From: Streptomyces fragilis
GTDB taxonomy: Bacteria > Actinomycetota > Actinomycetes > Streptomycetales > Streptomycetaceae
Length of the DNA stretch: 64,000 nucleotides
Assembly (NCBI RefSeq): GCF_003112515.1
Contig: NZ_BEVZ01000004.1
Location: 248,001 to 312,000, forward strand
Reading direction: 5' to 3'
In this document: piece after piece, positions 17,477-28,267 of the stretch
How the letters are laid out: every line of letters begins with the position of its first letter
How positions within the stretch are numbered: position 1 is the stretch's first letter
The notes under the pieces: generated by a model
Told to the model about the DNA's origin: nothing
The model's input: the letters and a program-made list of their open reading frames with translations, nothing else
The model's database searches: none
Program-made: the position numbers and the translations under genes

Positions 17477-17513
17477 GGAACCGCCCCGGCCGGCGAGGGC
17501 GCGGGGCGGTTCC
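17477..17513. terminator. Stem-loop between convergent radical SAM and EF-hand genes
   Basis: GGAACCGCCCC (17477-17487) and GGGGCGGTTCC (17503-17513) form a perfect 11-bp stem with a 15-nt loop. It can serve either direction. Confidence 0.6.
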
Positions 17514-17547
17514 GGGGCCGGTCGGCCGGTGGCCGGTGATCAGGCCG

Positions 17548-17760
17548 TCACTTGGACAGGTACGCCCAGAACTCGTCGAAGGAGAGCAGCTTGTCGCCGT
17601 CCAGGTCCCGCTGGGCGATGATCGTCGCGGCGACCGTCTCGGTGACGTTCCAGTCGCCGGCCTGCGCGAGCGCCTTCTTGAACTCGGCGGCGGTGACGAA
17701 GCCGTCCCCGTCGGCGTCGAGCCGATCGAACTCCTTGCGTGCTTCCTGGATGTCCGCCAT
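17548..17760 (-). CDS. Small two-EF-hand calcium-binding protein
   Basis: A 70-aa protein made of two EF-hands. Loop 1 is D15-x-D17-x-D19-G-F-V-T23-x-x-E26 and loop 2 D52-x-D54-x-D56-K-L-L-S60-x-x-E63, both with all acidic ligands including the bidentate Glu at position 12. Small two-EF-hand proteins of this kind (Cab series) are known in Streptomyces and have been linked to calcium effects on aerial growth. No signal peptide, so it is probably cytoplasmic. A longer reading frame continues upstream to 18222 but overlaps the MerR gene; the ATG at 17760 is preceded by a good GGGGAGGG Shine-Dalgarno. Confidence 0.9.
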   Translation of the reverse strand: MADIQEARKEFDRLDADGDGFVTAAEFKKALAQAGDWNVTETVAATIIAQRDLDGDKLLSFDEFWAYLSK

Positions 17761-17834
17761 GCCGGACCCTCCCCTTCGTGCCGTGCGCGCGTCCGTGATG
17801 ACGTCTGCGTCCATGTCTGGTTGACGCGGAAAGA

Positions 17835-18770
17835 TTATCCGGCCGCTCGGGAGCGCAAGGCGGCGACCACCCAGCCGAACTCCTCCCGGTGGTCCGCGTC
17901 CGGCCGCCGGCCCTTCACCACCGCCAGCAACTCGCGGTAACGCGACAGCTTGTCGGTGGTGTTGGCCTCCAGGCGGGCCAGGACGGCGGTGAGGTCGGCC
18001 TGTTCGCCGAGCAGCTCGCGCAGGATCTCGCCGGCCTCGGGCGACTCGGGGGCGACGCCGCGGCGGCGCGCGTCGGAGGCGAGTCGGACCAGGCGCCGCA
18101 TGAACCACACGGAGGCGCCGGGCGGGGTCCCGGCGGTGTGGTCCCGGGCGTTGAACTCGGCGGCGGCACGCATCCGGGCACGGAACTCGGGGTCCCGCAG
18201 CAGCTCGGCCAGTTCCACCCACGCGTCGACCTGCTCGGGCGTGGGGTCGTCGGGCAGGTCGGCCGCGGCGCCGCGCATCCGCTCCTTGATCACCGGGTCG
18301 GCGGTGTCCAGTCCCTGGAAGGTCTCCTCCACGAACTCCTCGATGACGCGGGCGCGTTCGGCGGCCGACAGGCGGGCGAGCTTGTTCATCAGGGTCATCT
18401 CCTCGGTGGTCGAACCGCGGTCGGCGACGGTCGACAGCACCGCCCGGGTGATCCGCAGCGCGCGGATCTGCGCGTCCAGGGCGGCGACGTGGCGCGCGGC
18501 CACCTCGGCGGCCGTGGTCTCCCCGGACACCACCCGGCGCGCGTCCTCCAGCCCGAGGCCCAGCTCGCGCAGGGTGCGGATCAGCTCCAGGCGGGCGACG
18601 GAGGCGGCGTCGTAGAGGCGGTAGCCGCCGGCGGAACGGCCCACCGGGGGCAGGACGCCCTCGTCCGACCAGTAACGGATGGTGCGCACCGTCAGGCCGG
18701 TGGCGCGGGCCAGGTCGCCGATGGTCAGCAGGGGGCCGTCCGCCCCGCCGGGGGTCCTGTCGTCGGTCAT
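17835..18770 (-). CDS. MerR family transcriptional regulator
   Basis: A 311-aa activator-type regulator. The winged-helix domain is at residues ~15-82 (LTIGDLARATGLTVRTIRYWSDEGVLPP, then GGYRLYDAASVARL), followed by a dimerisation helix and a ~180-residue helical effector domain that is longer than in metal-sensing MerR proteins and lacks a cysteine cluster. That suggests a larger organic ligand. ATG 18770 is chosen over an upstream in-frame ATG at 18836 because a MerR-type promoter with its operator lies immediately before it (18778-18808). Confidence 0.88.
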   Translation of the reverse strand: MTDDRTPGGADGPLLTIGDLARATGLTVRTIRYWSDEGVLPPVGRSAGGYRLYDAASVARLELIRTLRELGLGLEDARRVVSGETTAAEVAARHVAALDAQIRALRITRAVLSTVADRGSTTEEMTLMNKLARLSAAERARVIEEFVEETFQGLDTADPVIKERMRGAAADLPDDPTPEQVDAWVELAELLRDPEFRARMRAAAEFNARDHTAGTPPGASVWFMRRLVRLASDARRRGVAPESPEAGEILRELLGEQADLTAVLARLEANTTDKLSRYRELLAVVKGRRPDADHREEFGWVVAALRSRAAG

Positions 18771-18777
18771 GCCGCCG

Positions 18778-18808
18778 AGTCTGGGGTCTCCACCGGCTGG
18801 AGACTCAA
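18778..18808 (-). promoter_or_regulatory. Autoregulatory MerR-type promoter/operator
   Basis: On the minus strand, TTGAGT (18808-18803) and CAGACT (18783-18778) are separated by 19 bp, the over-long spacing typical of MerR-activated promoters. The spacer is almost entirely the perfect inverted repeat GTCTCCA-N5-TGGAGAC (18786-18804). Transcription would start about at the ATG (18770), so the mRNA is probably leaderless. Confidence 0.75.
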
Positions 18809-18878
18809 CCGGCACGCGGCCCCCGCGCGCTCTCACGGGCGGCCCCGCACCGCGGGCGCGCCCGCCCGGCCCGCCGGG

Positions 18879-19493
18879 CTAGACGCGGTCGGCGACCCGC
18901 ATCTCGAACCACGTCCGCTTGCCCCGCGGCAGCAGGTCGACGCCCCATCGGTCGGCCATACGGTCGACGAGGAACAGGCCCCGCCCGCTCTCGTCCAGCG
19001 GCTGCACGGGCAGCAGGCAGGGCAGGCCCCGGGAGGGGTCGCGGAGTTCGACGCGGATCCAGCCGCGGCGGCGGCGCATGCGCAGCCCGTACTGGGCGGC
19101 GCCGGTGTGCCGGACGGCGTTGCCCTCGAGTTCGGAGACGAGCAGCGTGCAGTCCTCGGCGAGCTTGGGGCCCAGCGCCCAGTGGCGCAGGACGACGATC
19201 TGGACCAGCCGGCGCGCGGTGCCCCGGGACTCGGGGCAGGTGGGGACGACGACCTCCGCCTCGGCCGGATTGCCGTGGGTCACGAGGGCCGAGAGCGCCC
19301 GCTCGTCCTCCACCGCGGGCGACCAGCGCGTCAGGGGTACGCCGCCCGGTGCCCGTGACTGCTCGATGCCCTCCAGCCCCGCCATGCCCCCCATCATGAC
19401 CGGCCGCGGAGCGCTCCGGGGGCGGTTCCGCAGGAATCCGCACACCGGAGCGATCGATTCCGTCCGTTCGGGCGACATATGCCATGGAAACAT
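18879..19493 (-). CDS. Anti-sigma-factor-type ATP-binding protein (HATPase_c, RsbW-like)
   Basis: A 204-aa protein with a C-terminal (residues ~75-200) GHKL ATPase domain: N-box LLVSELEGNAVRHTG and a G-box region DESGRGLFLVDRMADRWGV. These small stand-alone ATPases are abundant in Streptomyces and act as serine kinases/anti-sigma factors on STAS-domain partners. No partner gene is adjacent. The N-terminal 70 residues are not conserved and the start is uncertain; 19493, 19478 and a downstream Met are all possible. Confidence 0.78.
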   Translation of the reverse strand: MFPWHMSPERTESIAPVCGFLRNRPRSAPRPVMMGGMAGLEGIEQSRAPGGVPLTRWSPAVEDERALSALVTHGNPAEAEVVVPTCPESRGTARRLVQIVVLRHWALGPKLAEDCTLLVSELEGNAVRHTGAAQYGLRMRRRRGWIRVELRDPSRGLPCLLPVQPLDESGRGLFLVDRMADRWGVDLLPRGKRTWFEMRVADRV

Positions 19494-19585
19494 TACTCAG
19501 CGCTGGCCAGAGCTTTCACGGAGGGAACCGCCGGAGGGGGTGATTCCGGCCGGTTCACCCGGATCCGGAACCACCGCCCCGCGGA

Positions 19586-20353
19586 TCAGAGGAACTTGGC
19601 CTTGCCCGGGCCCTCCTCGACGAAGGACTTCATCCCCCGCTCGCGGTCCTCGGTGGCGAACAGCCCCGCGAACCAGTTCCGTTCGATGGCCAGACCGGTG
19701 TCCAGGTCGGTCTCCAGCCCGGCGTCCACCGACTCCTTTGCGGCGCGCAGCGCGATGGCCGGGCCCTGGGCCAGCTTGGCGGCCCAGGCGTGGGCCTCGG
19801 TGTACACGTCGGCGGCCGGCACGACGCGGTCCACCAGACCCAGCGTCAGCGCCTCGTCGGCGCGGACGTGGCGGCCGGTGAAGATCAGGTCCTTGGCGCG
19901 GGACGGGCCGATCAGGCGGGACAGGCGCTGGGTGCCGCCGGCGCCGGGGATCAGGCCGAGCAGGATCTCCGGCTGGCCGAGCTTGGCGTTGTCGCCGGCG
20001 ATGCGGTAGTCCGCGCACAGCGCCAGTTCGCAGCCGCCGCCCAGCGCGTAGCCGGTGATCGCGGCGACGACCGGCTTGGGGATGCGGGCGACCGCGGTGA
20101 ACGAGTCCTGCAGGCCCCTGGCGCGGGCCACCATGGCCGCGTGGTCCATGGCGCGCATCTCCTTGATGTCCGCGCCGGCGGCGAACACCTTCTCCCCGCC
20201 GTACACGACCACGGCGCGGACGTCGTCGCGCCGGGTGATCTCCTCGGCGAGTTCCTTGATGCGGTCCTGGGTCGCGATGTCCAGGGCGTTCATGGGCGGG
20301 CGGTCCAGGCGCAGGGTGCCGACGCCTTCGGCGACTTCGAGATGAACGGTCAT
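19586..20353 (-). CDS. Enoyl-CoA hydratase/isomerase family protein
   Basis: A 255-aa crotonase-fold enzyme. The oxyanion-hole segments are FAAGADIKEM and YALGGGCELAL, and both catalytic glutamates of true hydratases are present: E109 in GGGCELAL and E129 in GQPEILLGLIPGAGGTQRL. It should hydrate 2-enoyl-CoA in beta-oxidation or branched-chain degradation. ATG 20353 is favoured over 20383 because a TAATCT -10-like hexamer lies 7 nt upstream of it (rc of 20361-20366). Transcribed alone after the L,D-transpeptidase terminator. Confidence 0.9.
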   Translation of the reverse strand: MTVHLEVAEGVGTLRLDRPPMNALDIATQDRIKELAEEITRRDDVRAVVVYGGEKVFAAGADIKEMRAMDHAAMVARARGLQDSFTAVARIPKPVVAAITGYALGGGCELALCADYRIAGDNAKLGQPEILLGLIPGAGGTQRLSRLIGPSRAKDLIFTGRHVRADEALTLGLVDRVVPAADVYTEAHAWAAKLAQGPAIALRAAKESVDAGLETDLDTGLAIERNWFAGLFATEDRERGMKSFVEEGPGKAKFL

Positions 20354-20384
20354 GCCCAGCAGATTACGGGGGACCAGCGGCAAC

Positions 20385-20414
20385 GGACCCGGTGCGCTGT
20401 GTCACACCGGGTCC
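20385..20414 (-). terminator. Terminator of the L,D-transpeptidase gene
   Basis: GGACCCGGTG (20385-20394) and CACCGGGTCC (20405-20414) form a perfect 10-bp stem, extended by one outer C-G pair, 30 bases downstream of the transpeptidase stop and before the hydratase promoter. Confidence 0.6.
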
Positions 20415-20444
20415 GCCGTGAGCTGGGAAGGAGGGGCGGGGAGC

Positions 20445-21692
20445 CTACTTCTTCCAGTCCTCCCAGGACATGTTCCAGCCGTTGAGGCCGTTGTCCGGGG
20501 CGACCGTGCCGTCCGCGCTGTTCTTCACCTCGACCACGTCGCCGAGCAGCGAGTTCTCGAAGAACCACCGGGCGGGCGCGCTCTTGTCCCAGCCGCCGCG
20601 GGTGTCGCGCAGACCGACGCAGCCGTGGCTCGCGTTCCGGTTGCCGAAGGCGTCGCCGCCCCAGTAGTTGCCGTGGATGAAGGTGCCCGACTGGGTCAGG
20701 CGCATGGCGTGGGGGACGTCCTCGATGTCGTACTCGCCGTCGTAGCCGACGGTGTCGCCGTTCATGCGGGTGACGCGGTACTTCTCGCTGATCACCATCG
20801 CGCCGTTCCAGGTCTCGTAGCCCGGGGCGCCGGTGGTGACCGGGATGGTCTTGAGGACCTTCCCGTCCCGCTCGACCTTCATGGTCAGCTTCTTGGCGTC
20901 CACGTAGGAGACCTGGCTGCGGCCGATGGTGAAGGAGACGGTCTTGGCCTGGCTGCCGTAGACGCCCGGCCGGCCCTCGACGCCGTCCAGGTTGAGCCGG
21001 ACGGTGACCTTGGTGCCGGACTTCCAGTACTCCTCGGGGCGGAAGTCCAGACGGTCGTTGCCGAACCAGTGGCCCTCGACCTCGACCTGCGGCTCGGTCT
21101 TGATCTCAATCGCCTTCTCCACGGCGGCCGGGTCGGTGATGCCGCGGGTGAAGCGGATGGAGAACGGCATGCCCACGCCGACGGTGGAGCCGTCCTCCGG
21201 CGTGAAGTGGCCGATGAAGGTGTTGGCCGGGGTCAGCGTGGTGAAGCTGGTGTCCTTCACGGCGACCCGGCCGTCGGCGTCCTTGGCCTCCGCATGGACG
21301 CTGTACTTGGCGCCGGACGCGAGGTGGGTGGAGGGGATCCAGGCGGCGCCGTCCGAGGAGATCTCGCCCGCGACCTTCCCGCCCTCGTCGTCCTCGACCT
21401 CGACCTTGGTCAGCTTGCCCTTCTCGACGGCCACCTTGAGGGCGCCGGTCGTCTTCACCGACGTGGCACCGTCCTGGGGACTGACCGTCACCACGGCGTC
21501 CGACTGCTTGCTCGCCGGCGCGGCGCTCGCGGCGCCGTTCCCGGAACCCTTGCCCTTGGCGTCCGTGTCGTCACCGCCGCCGCAGGCGGTCGCGGTGATC
21601 AGCATGAGGCCCGCCAGCAGGGACGCGGTGGCCGCACGCCTCCCCCCGGGACGCCGTCCGGTCGTGGTTCCCCTCGTAGACCACACGTTCAC
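20445..21692 (-). CDS. L,D-transpeptidase lipoprotein (YkuD domain with Ig-like region)
   Basis: A 415-aa cell-wall cross-linking enzyme making 3-3 bonds in peptidoglycan. Signal peptide about residues 1-34 ends in ATAC, a plausible lipobox. Residues ~60-250 hold Ig-like domains (e.g. HFTPEDGSTVGVGMPFSIRF), and ~255-400 the YkuD catalytic domain with FIHGNYWGG and the active-site SHGCVGL, catalytic Cys in HGC. The organisation matches mycobacterial Ldt enzymes. The GTG at 21692 has a GGGGGAG Shine-Dalgarno, better than the ATG at 21716. A possible ECF-type promoter lies at 21759-21785. Confidence 0.92.
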   Translation of the reverse strand: MNVWSTRGTTTGRRPGGRRAATASLLAGLMLITATACGGGDDTDAKGKGSGNGAASAAPASKQSDAVVTVSPQDGATSVKTTGALKVAVEKGKLTKVEVEDDEGGKVAGEISSDGAAWIPSTHLASGAKYSVHAEAKDADGRVAVKDTSFTTLTPANTFIGHFTPEDGSTVGVGMPFSIRFTRGITDPAAVEKAIEIKTEPQVEVEGHWFGNDRLDFRPEEYWKSGTKVTVRLNLDGVEGRPGVYGSQAKTVSFTIGRSQVSYVDAKKLTMKVERDGKVLKTIPVTTGAPGYETWNGAMVISEKYRVTRMNGDTVGYDGEYDIEDVPHAMRLTQSGTFIHGNYWGGDAFGNRNASHGCVGLRDTRGGWDKSAPARWFFENSLLGDVVEVKNSADGTVAPDNGLNGWNMSWEDWKK

Positions 21693-22005
21693 GTGTGCTC
21701 CCCCTTTTCCCCTCATCGGGCCTGGTCAGACCCCCTCCCGGCGCGTCACGCGCGCCATGACGAATCGTAAGGGCAGGATCGTTCCCCTTCCCCGGCCGGA
21801 AGGTCACCGTTTCGTCCCAAGTTCGGCTCCAAACCTGTCAGAGGGCGAATACTTCCGGAGCGTTCCCGTCGGCGCGCCGTCCGGGGACGTGAGCTGGACG
21901 CCCGGGATGGGCAGAAACCTGGGGTAGGACGACGCACCGGAGCCGTCGCGCGGGACGCGCGGCCCTCCGCCCGTTGTCGCCCCACGAGCCGCAGGAGGCG
22001 GACCG
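21693..22005. other. Divergent regulatory gap between the L,D-transpeptidase gene and glgX
   Basis: 313 non-coding bases. On the minus strand GGAAC (rc of 21781-21785) precedes CGTC (rc of 21759-21762) by 18 bases, reminiscent of SigE-type envelope-stress promoters but not a proven match. The glgX GTG has an AGGAGG Shine-Dalgarno at its edge. No other element is evident. Confidence 0.35.
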
Positions 22006-24261
<2,256 letters not shown>

Positions 24262-24416
24262 ACGCCGGGAGGCAACGGCGGGGTCACGGGGGTGCGGCGG
24301 TGGTCACGGGGGCGCGGGCGGTGCTCCCCGCCCCGCCACCGGTGCGCCCGCCGGGGCTCCCGGCCCCCCGGAAATTCGCTGGGCGATGTCAGGATCGAAG
24401 CTTAGGCTCGCTCCTG

Positions 24417-26297
24417 ATGCCCAGTACCGCCGCCACCGAGCGTTCCCCAGCCGTCCGCACCCTCCTGCGCCTGTGGCCGCATCTCCGCCCGGTCCGGGCG
24501 CGATGGTTCTCCGCCGCAGTCGTCGCCGTCCTCGCCTCGCTGACCAGCCTGGTCATCCCGCTGGTCCTCAAGTGGCTGGTCGACGGCCCGATCGCGGACG
24601 GTGACACCGCCGGGGTGTGGCTCGGCGCGCTGTGGGTCCTGCTGCTCGGCCTGGCCGAGGCGCTGTTGTTCGGCCTGCGGCGCTGGCTGGTCGCCCGTCC
24701 GCTCTCCTCCGTGGAGGCGGACATGCGCGAGGCGCTCTACCGGCGGCTCCAGCGGCTGCCGATCGCCTTCCACGACCGCTGGCCGTCCGGGCAGCTGCTC
24801 TCCCGGGCCACCACGGACCTGATGATCATCCGCATGTTCCTCGCCTTCCCGCTGACCTTCCTGCTGGTCAACGGGGTGACCATCCTGGCCGGCGTGATCG
24901 TCATGCTGAGCATGGACCGGTCCCTGGGCCTGCTGGTCCTGATCCCGGTGATCCCGGTGATCGTCGTCTGCACGGTCTTCGAGAAGCGGTTCGCCGAGGC
25001 CTCCCGCACCGCGCAGGACCAGGTGGGCGACGTGACCACCCTGGTCGAGGAGAGCGTGCTGGGCATCCGGGTGATCAAGGGCTTCGGACGCCACCGCAGC
25101 CAGGCCCGCGCCTTCCGGGAGCTGACGCACAGGCTGCGCGGCACCGAGCTGCGCAAGGCGCGGCTGCTCGGCGGCATCATGGCCGTCATCGTGGTGCTGC
25201 CGGAGCTGGCCATCGGCACCTGCCTGGTGCTGGGCACCGTGCGGGTCGCCGACGGGACGCTCTCCGCGGGCACCCTGGTGGCCTTCCTGTCGACGGCGCT
25301 GGCGCTGCACTGGCCGGTGATCTCCATCGGGTTCCTGCTCGCGATGAGCCAGGAGGCGGCCACCGCCACCGCGCGCTACTTCGAGGTCATGGACACGGAA
25401 CCCGAGTCCGCGGCCGACGACCGCCCGGCCACCGCGGCTTCCCAGGCCCTCCCGGCATCCCCGGCATCCCCGGCCACCTCGGCCTCCCCGGTCTCCCGGG
25501 CGACGGCGAAGGCGCCCACCGCGGTGAAGGAGGGCGGGCTGCGGCTCGAAGGGGTCCGCTTCCGCTACCCCGACGCCCCGGCGGACGCCCCGCCCGTCCT
25601 GGACGGCGTCGACCTGCACGTGCGTCCCGGCGAGTCGCTGGCCCTGGTGGGCACCACGGGTTCCGGCAAGACCACCCTGACCGCCCTGATCCCCCGGCTG
25701 CACGAGATCACCGAGGGCCGGATCACCCTGGACGGCGTCGACATCACCGCCATGCCGCGCGAGGAACTGCGCGCGCGGGTGGCGGTCGCCTTCGAGGACC
25801 CGACGCTGTTCTCCGCGACCGTCGGCGAGAACGTCCTGATGGGCGCCGCCGACCGGGACGAGCGGACGGACCCCGAGGTCCTCGGGCGGGCCCTCGGCGT
25901 CGCCCAGGCCGGGTTCGTGCACGCCCTCCCGCAGGGCGTCGACACCCAGGTCGGCGAGCAGGGCCTGAGCCTGTCCGGTGGCCAGCGACAGCGCCTGGCG
26001 CTGGCCCGCGCGGTCGTCGGCAGCCCCGACTTCCTGGTCCTCGACGACCCGCTGTCCGCGCTCGACGTGCACACCGAGGCCGCCGTGGAGGCCGCGCTGC
26101 GCGAGGTGCTGGCCGACACCACGGCGCTGATCGTCGCCCACCGCCCGTCCACGGTGCTGCTCGCCGACCGGGTGGCGCTGCTCTCCGGCGGCCGGATCGC
26201 CGCCGTGGGCGACCATCACGAGCTGCTGCGGACCAACGCCGAGTACGCCTGGCTGATGTCGGGCGCCCCCCTGGAGCCCGAGGAGGCCCGCCGATGA
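24417..26297 (+). CDS. ABC exporter half-transporter 1 (degenerate Walker B)
   Basis: 626 aa: six-helix type-1 exporter membrane domain (~28-325), a low-complexity Ala/Ser/Pro linker (~331-370) and an ATPase domain. Walker A GTTGSGKT (412-419), signature LSGGQ (519-523) and H575 are intact, but the Q-loop Gln is Glu460 and the catalytic Glu after Walker B is Asp544 (VLDDP). Such changes mark the non-hydrolysing site of heterodimeric exporters. ATG 24417 is preceded 8 nt upstream by TAGGCT, suggesting a leaderless start. First of four genes joined by 4-base stop-start overlaps. Substrate unknown; multidrug or lipid export are possible. Confidence 0.88.
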   Translation: MPSTAATERSPAVRTLLRLWPHLRPVRARWFSAAVVAVLASLTSLVIPLVLKWLVDGPIADGDTAGVWLGALWVLLLGLAEALLFGLRRWLVARPLSSVEADMREALYRRLQRLPIAFHDRWPSGQLLSRATTDLMIIRMFLAFPLTFLLVNGVTILAGVIVMLSMDRSLGLLVLIPVIPVIVVCTVFEKRFAEASRTAQDQVGDVTTLVEESVLGIRVIKGFGRHRSQARAFRELTHRLRGTELRKARLLGGIMAVIVVLPELAIGTCLVLGTVRVADGTLSAGTLVAFLSTALALHWPVISIGFLLAMSQEAATATARYFEVMDTEPESAADDRPATAASQALPASPASPATSASPVSRATAKAPTAVKEGGLRLEGVRFRYPDAPADAPPVLDGVDLHVRPGESLALVGTTGSGKTTLTALIPRLHEITEGRITLDGVDITAMPREELRARVAVAFEDPTLFSATVGENVLMGAADRDERTDPEVLGRALGVAQAGFVHALPQGVDTQVGEQGLSLSGGQRQRLALARAVVGSPDFLVLDDPLSALDVHTEAAVEAALREVLADTTALIVAHRPSTVLLADRVALLSGGRIAAVGDHHELLRTNAEYAWLMSGAPLEPEEARR

Positions 26298-28267
26298 AGG
26301 CTCCCGCCGCACAGAAGCACGACGAACGCGACGAACGCGACGACCGGCGGGACGGCCGGTCCGCCGACGGGCACGACGCCCGGCCCGAGGGCCGCAAGGC
26401 CCTCACCGCCGCGCCGTCCGCGCAGGACGCGGGCGACGCCGGTGACGCGGGCGACACGGGGGACTCCGGCGGCGCGGGCGACGACTTCGACCGCGACGTC
26501 CTGCCCACCCCGCCCGGCGCCACCGCCGGTCTGCTGCGCTCGCTGCTCGCGCCGCTCCGCGGCCGGGTGGCGCTCGCCGTCGTCCTGCTGCTGCTCCAGC
26601 AGGCCGCCGTGCAGGCCGGTCCGCTGCTGGTGGCGTACGCCATCGACACCGCCGTGCCCGCGTTCCGGGTGAGCGACCACGGCCCGCTGCTGCTGGTCGC
26701 GGTGGCCTACCTGATCACCGCCGCCTCCAGCGGCGGCCTGGAGTACGCCTTCATCACCTGCTCCGCCCGGGTCAACCAGAACGCCCTGCTGGACCTGCGG
26801 GGCCGAATCTTCCGGCACGCGCAGGCCCTGAGCGTCGACTTCCACGAGCGGTACACCTCGGGCCGGCTGATCTCCCGGGCCACCACCGACGTGGAGTCGC
26901 TGCGCGAGCTGCTCAGCGAGGGGCTGCAGGAGCTGATCACGGTGGTCGTCTCCTTCGTCTACATCTCCGCCCTGCTGCTGTGGCTGGACCTCGGTCTCGG
27001 CGCGGTGGCGCTGGCCTCCTTCCTGCCGCTGGCCCTGCTGGTGCGCAGCTACCAGGACCGCGCGGGGCGGATCTACCGCGAGCGGTCCACCGCGATCGCC
27101 GCGGTGATCGTCAAGTTCACCGAGACCATGAACGGCATCCGCCCGGTCCGCGCCTTCCGCCGGGAGGACGCCAACGACGCCGAGTTCGCGCCGCTGAACG
27201 AGCGGCACGAGCGGACCAACGGCGACGCCCTGGTCGAGATGGCCCGGTACGTGGTGGGCTCCCGGCTGGTCGCCAACGTCACCGTCGCGGGCATCGTGCT
27301 GTGGGGCGCCTACCGGGTGGCGGACGGCTCACTGGCGCTGGGCGTGCTCGCCGCCTCGGTGCTCTACCTGCGCCGCCTGTACGACCCGATCGACCGGCTG
27401 GGCATGTTCCTCAACTCCTACCAGTCGGCGGCCGCCTCGCTGGAGAAGATCGCCGGTCTGCTGGCCCAGGTCCCGGCCGTCCCCGAGCCGGCCGCCCCGC
27501 GCGAGCTGCCTCCGACGGCGGACGGGCGCCCGGGCCGCGAGGTGGTCTTCGACTCCGTCCGGTTCGCCTACCGCACCGGCGGCGAGGTGCTGCCGCGCTT
27601 CGACCTGACGATCCCGGCCGGGCAGACCGTGGCCGTGGTCGGCTCCACCGGCGCGGGCAAGTCCACGCTGGCCAAGCTGCTCGCCCGCTTCTACGACCCG
27701 ACCGAGGGAGAGGTCCGGCTCGACGGCGTCGGCCTGCGCGACCTCGCCAACGCGGACCTGCGGCGCGGCGTCGTCATGGTGACCCAGGAGGCGTTCCTGT
27801 TCTCCGGCACGGTCGCCGAGAACATCGCCATCGGCCGCCCGGACGCCACCCGCGAGGACGTGGAGCACGCCGCCAAGGCCATCGGCGCGCACGACTTCAT
27901 CGCCGCGCTGCCCGACGGCTACGACACCGACGTCCGCAAGCGCGGCGGCCGGATCTCCGCCGGCCAGCGCCAGCTGGTGGCGTTCGCCCGCGCGCTGCTG
28001 GCCGACCCGGCCGTGCTGATCCTCGACGAGGCGACCAGTTCGCTGGACGTGCCCGGCGAGCAGGCCGTCCAGCGGGCCATGTCGACGGTGCTGAAGGGCC
28101 GCACCGCGGTGGTCATCGCGCACCGGCTCTCCACCGTGGAGATCGCCGACCGGGTGCTGGTGATGGAGAAGGGCCGGATCGTCGAGGACGGGTCGCCCCG
28201 CGCGCTCGTCGGCGGGGAGGGCCGGTTCGCCGACCTGCACCGCGCCTGGCGGGAGAGCCTCGCGTGA
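26294..28267 (+). CDS. ABC exporter half-transporter 2 (intact catalytic Glu, altered signature)
   Basis: 657 aa beginning at the ATG of an ATGA overlap with gene 1. Residues 1-65 are a hydrophilic, charged low-complexity tail (ERDERDDRRD and DAGDAGDAGDTGD). The membrane domain spans ~85-380; the ATPase has Walker A GSTGAGKS (450-457), Gln in VTQEAFLF, Walker B LILDEAT with Glu579, and H610. The signature is ISAGQ (554-558) instead of LSGGQ. It therefore complements gene 1: the gene 1 Walker site would face this altered signature, and this intact Walker site would face the gene 1 LSGGQ. Confidence 0.88.
   Translation: MKAPAAQKHDERDERDDRRDGRSADGHDARPEGRKALTAAPSAQDAGDAGDAGDTGDSGGAGDDFDRDVLPTPPGATAGLLRSLLAPLRGRVALAVVLLLLQQAAVQAGPLLVAYAIDTAVPAFRVSDHGPLLLVAVAYLITAASSGGLEYAFITCSARVNQNALLDLRGRIFRHAQALSVDFHERYTSGRLISRATTDVESLRELLSEGLQELITVVVSFVYISALLLWLDLGLGAVALASFLPLALLVRSYQDRAGRIYRERSTAIAAVIVKFTETMNGIRPVRAFRREDANDAEFAPLNERHERTNGDALVEMARYVVGSRLVANVTVAGIVLWGAYRVADGSLALGVLAASVLYLRRLYDPIDRLGMFLNSYQSAAASLEKIAGLLAQVPAVPEPAAPRELPPTADGRPGREVVFDSVRFAYRTGGEVLPRFDLTIPAGQTVAVVGSTGAGKSTLAKLLARFYDPTEGEVRLDGVGLRDLANADLRRGVVMVTQEAFLFSGTVAENIAIGRPDATREDVEHAAKAIGAHDFIAALPDGYDTDVRKRGGRISAGQRQLVAFARALLADPAVLILDEATSSLDVPGEQAVQRAMSTVLKGRTAVVIAHRLSTVEIADRVLVMEKGRIVEDGSPRALVGGEGRFADLHRAWRESLA

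Noticed and set aside
24402..26312. 636-codon minus-strand frame across ABC gene 1
   Set aside because: It is the antisense shadow of a clear exporter gene, with an Arg/Gly/His/Gln-rich product typical of GC-rich shadows.
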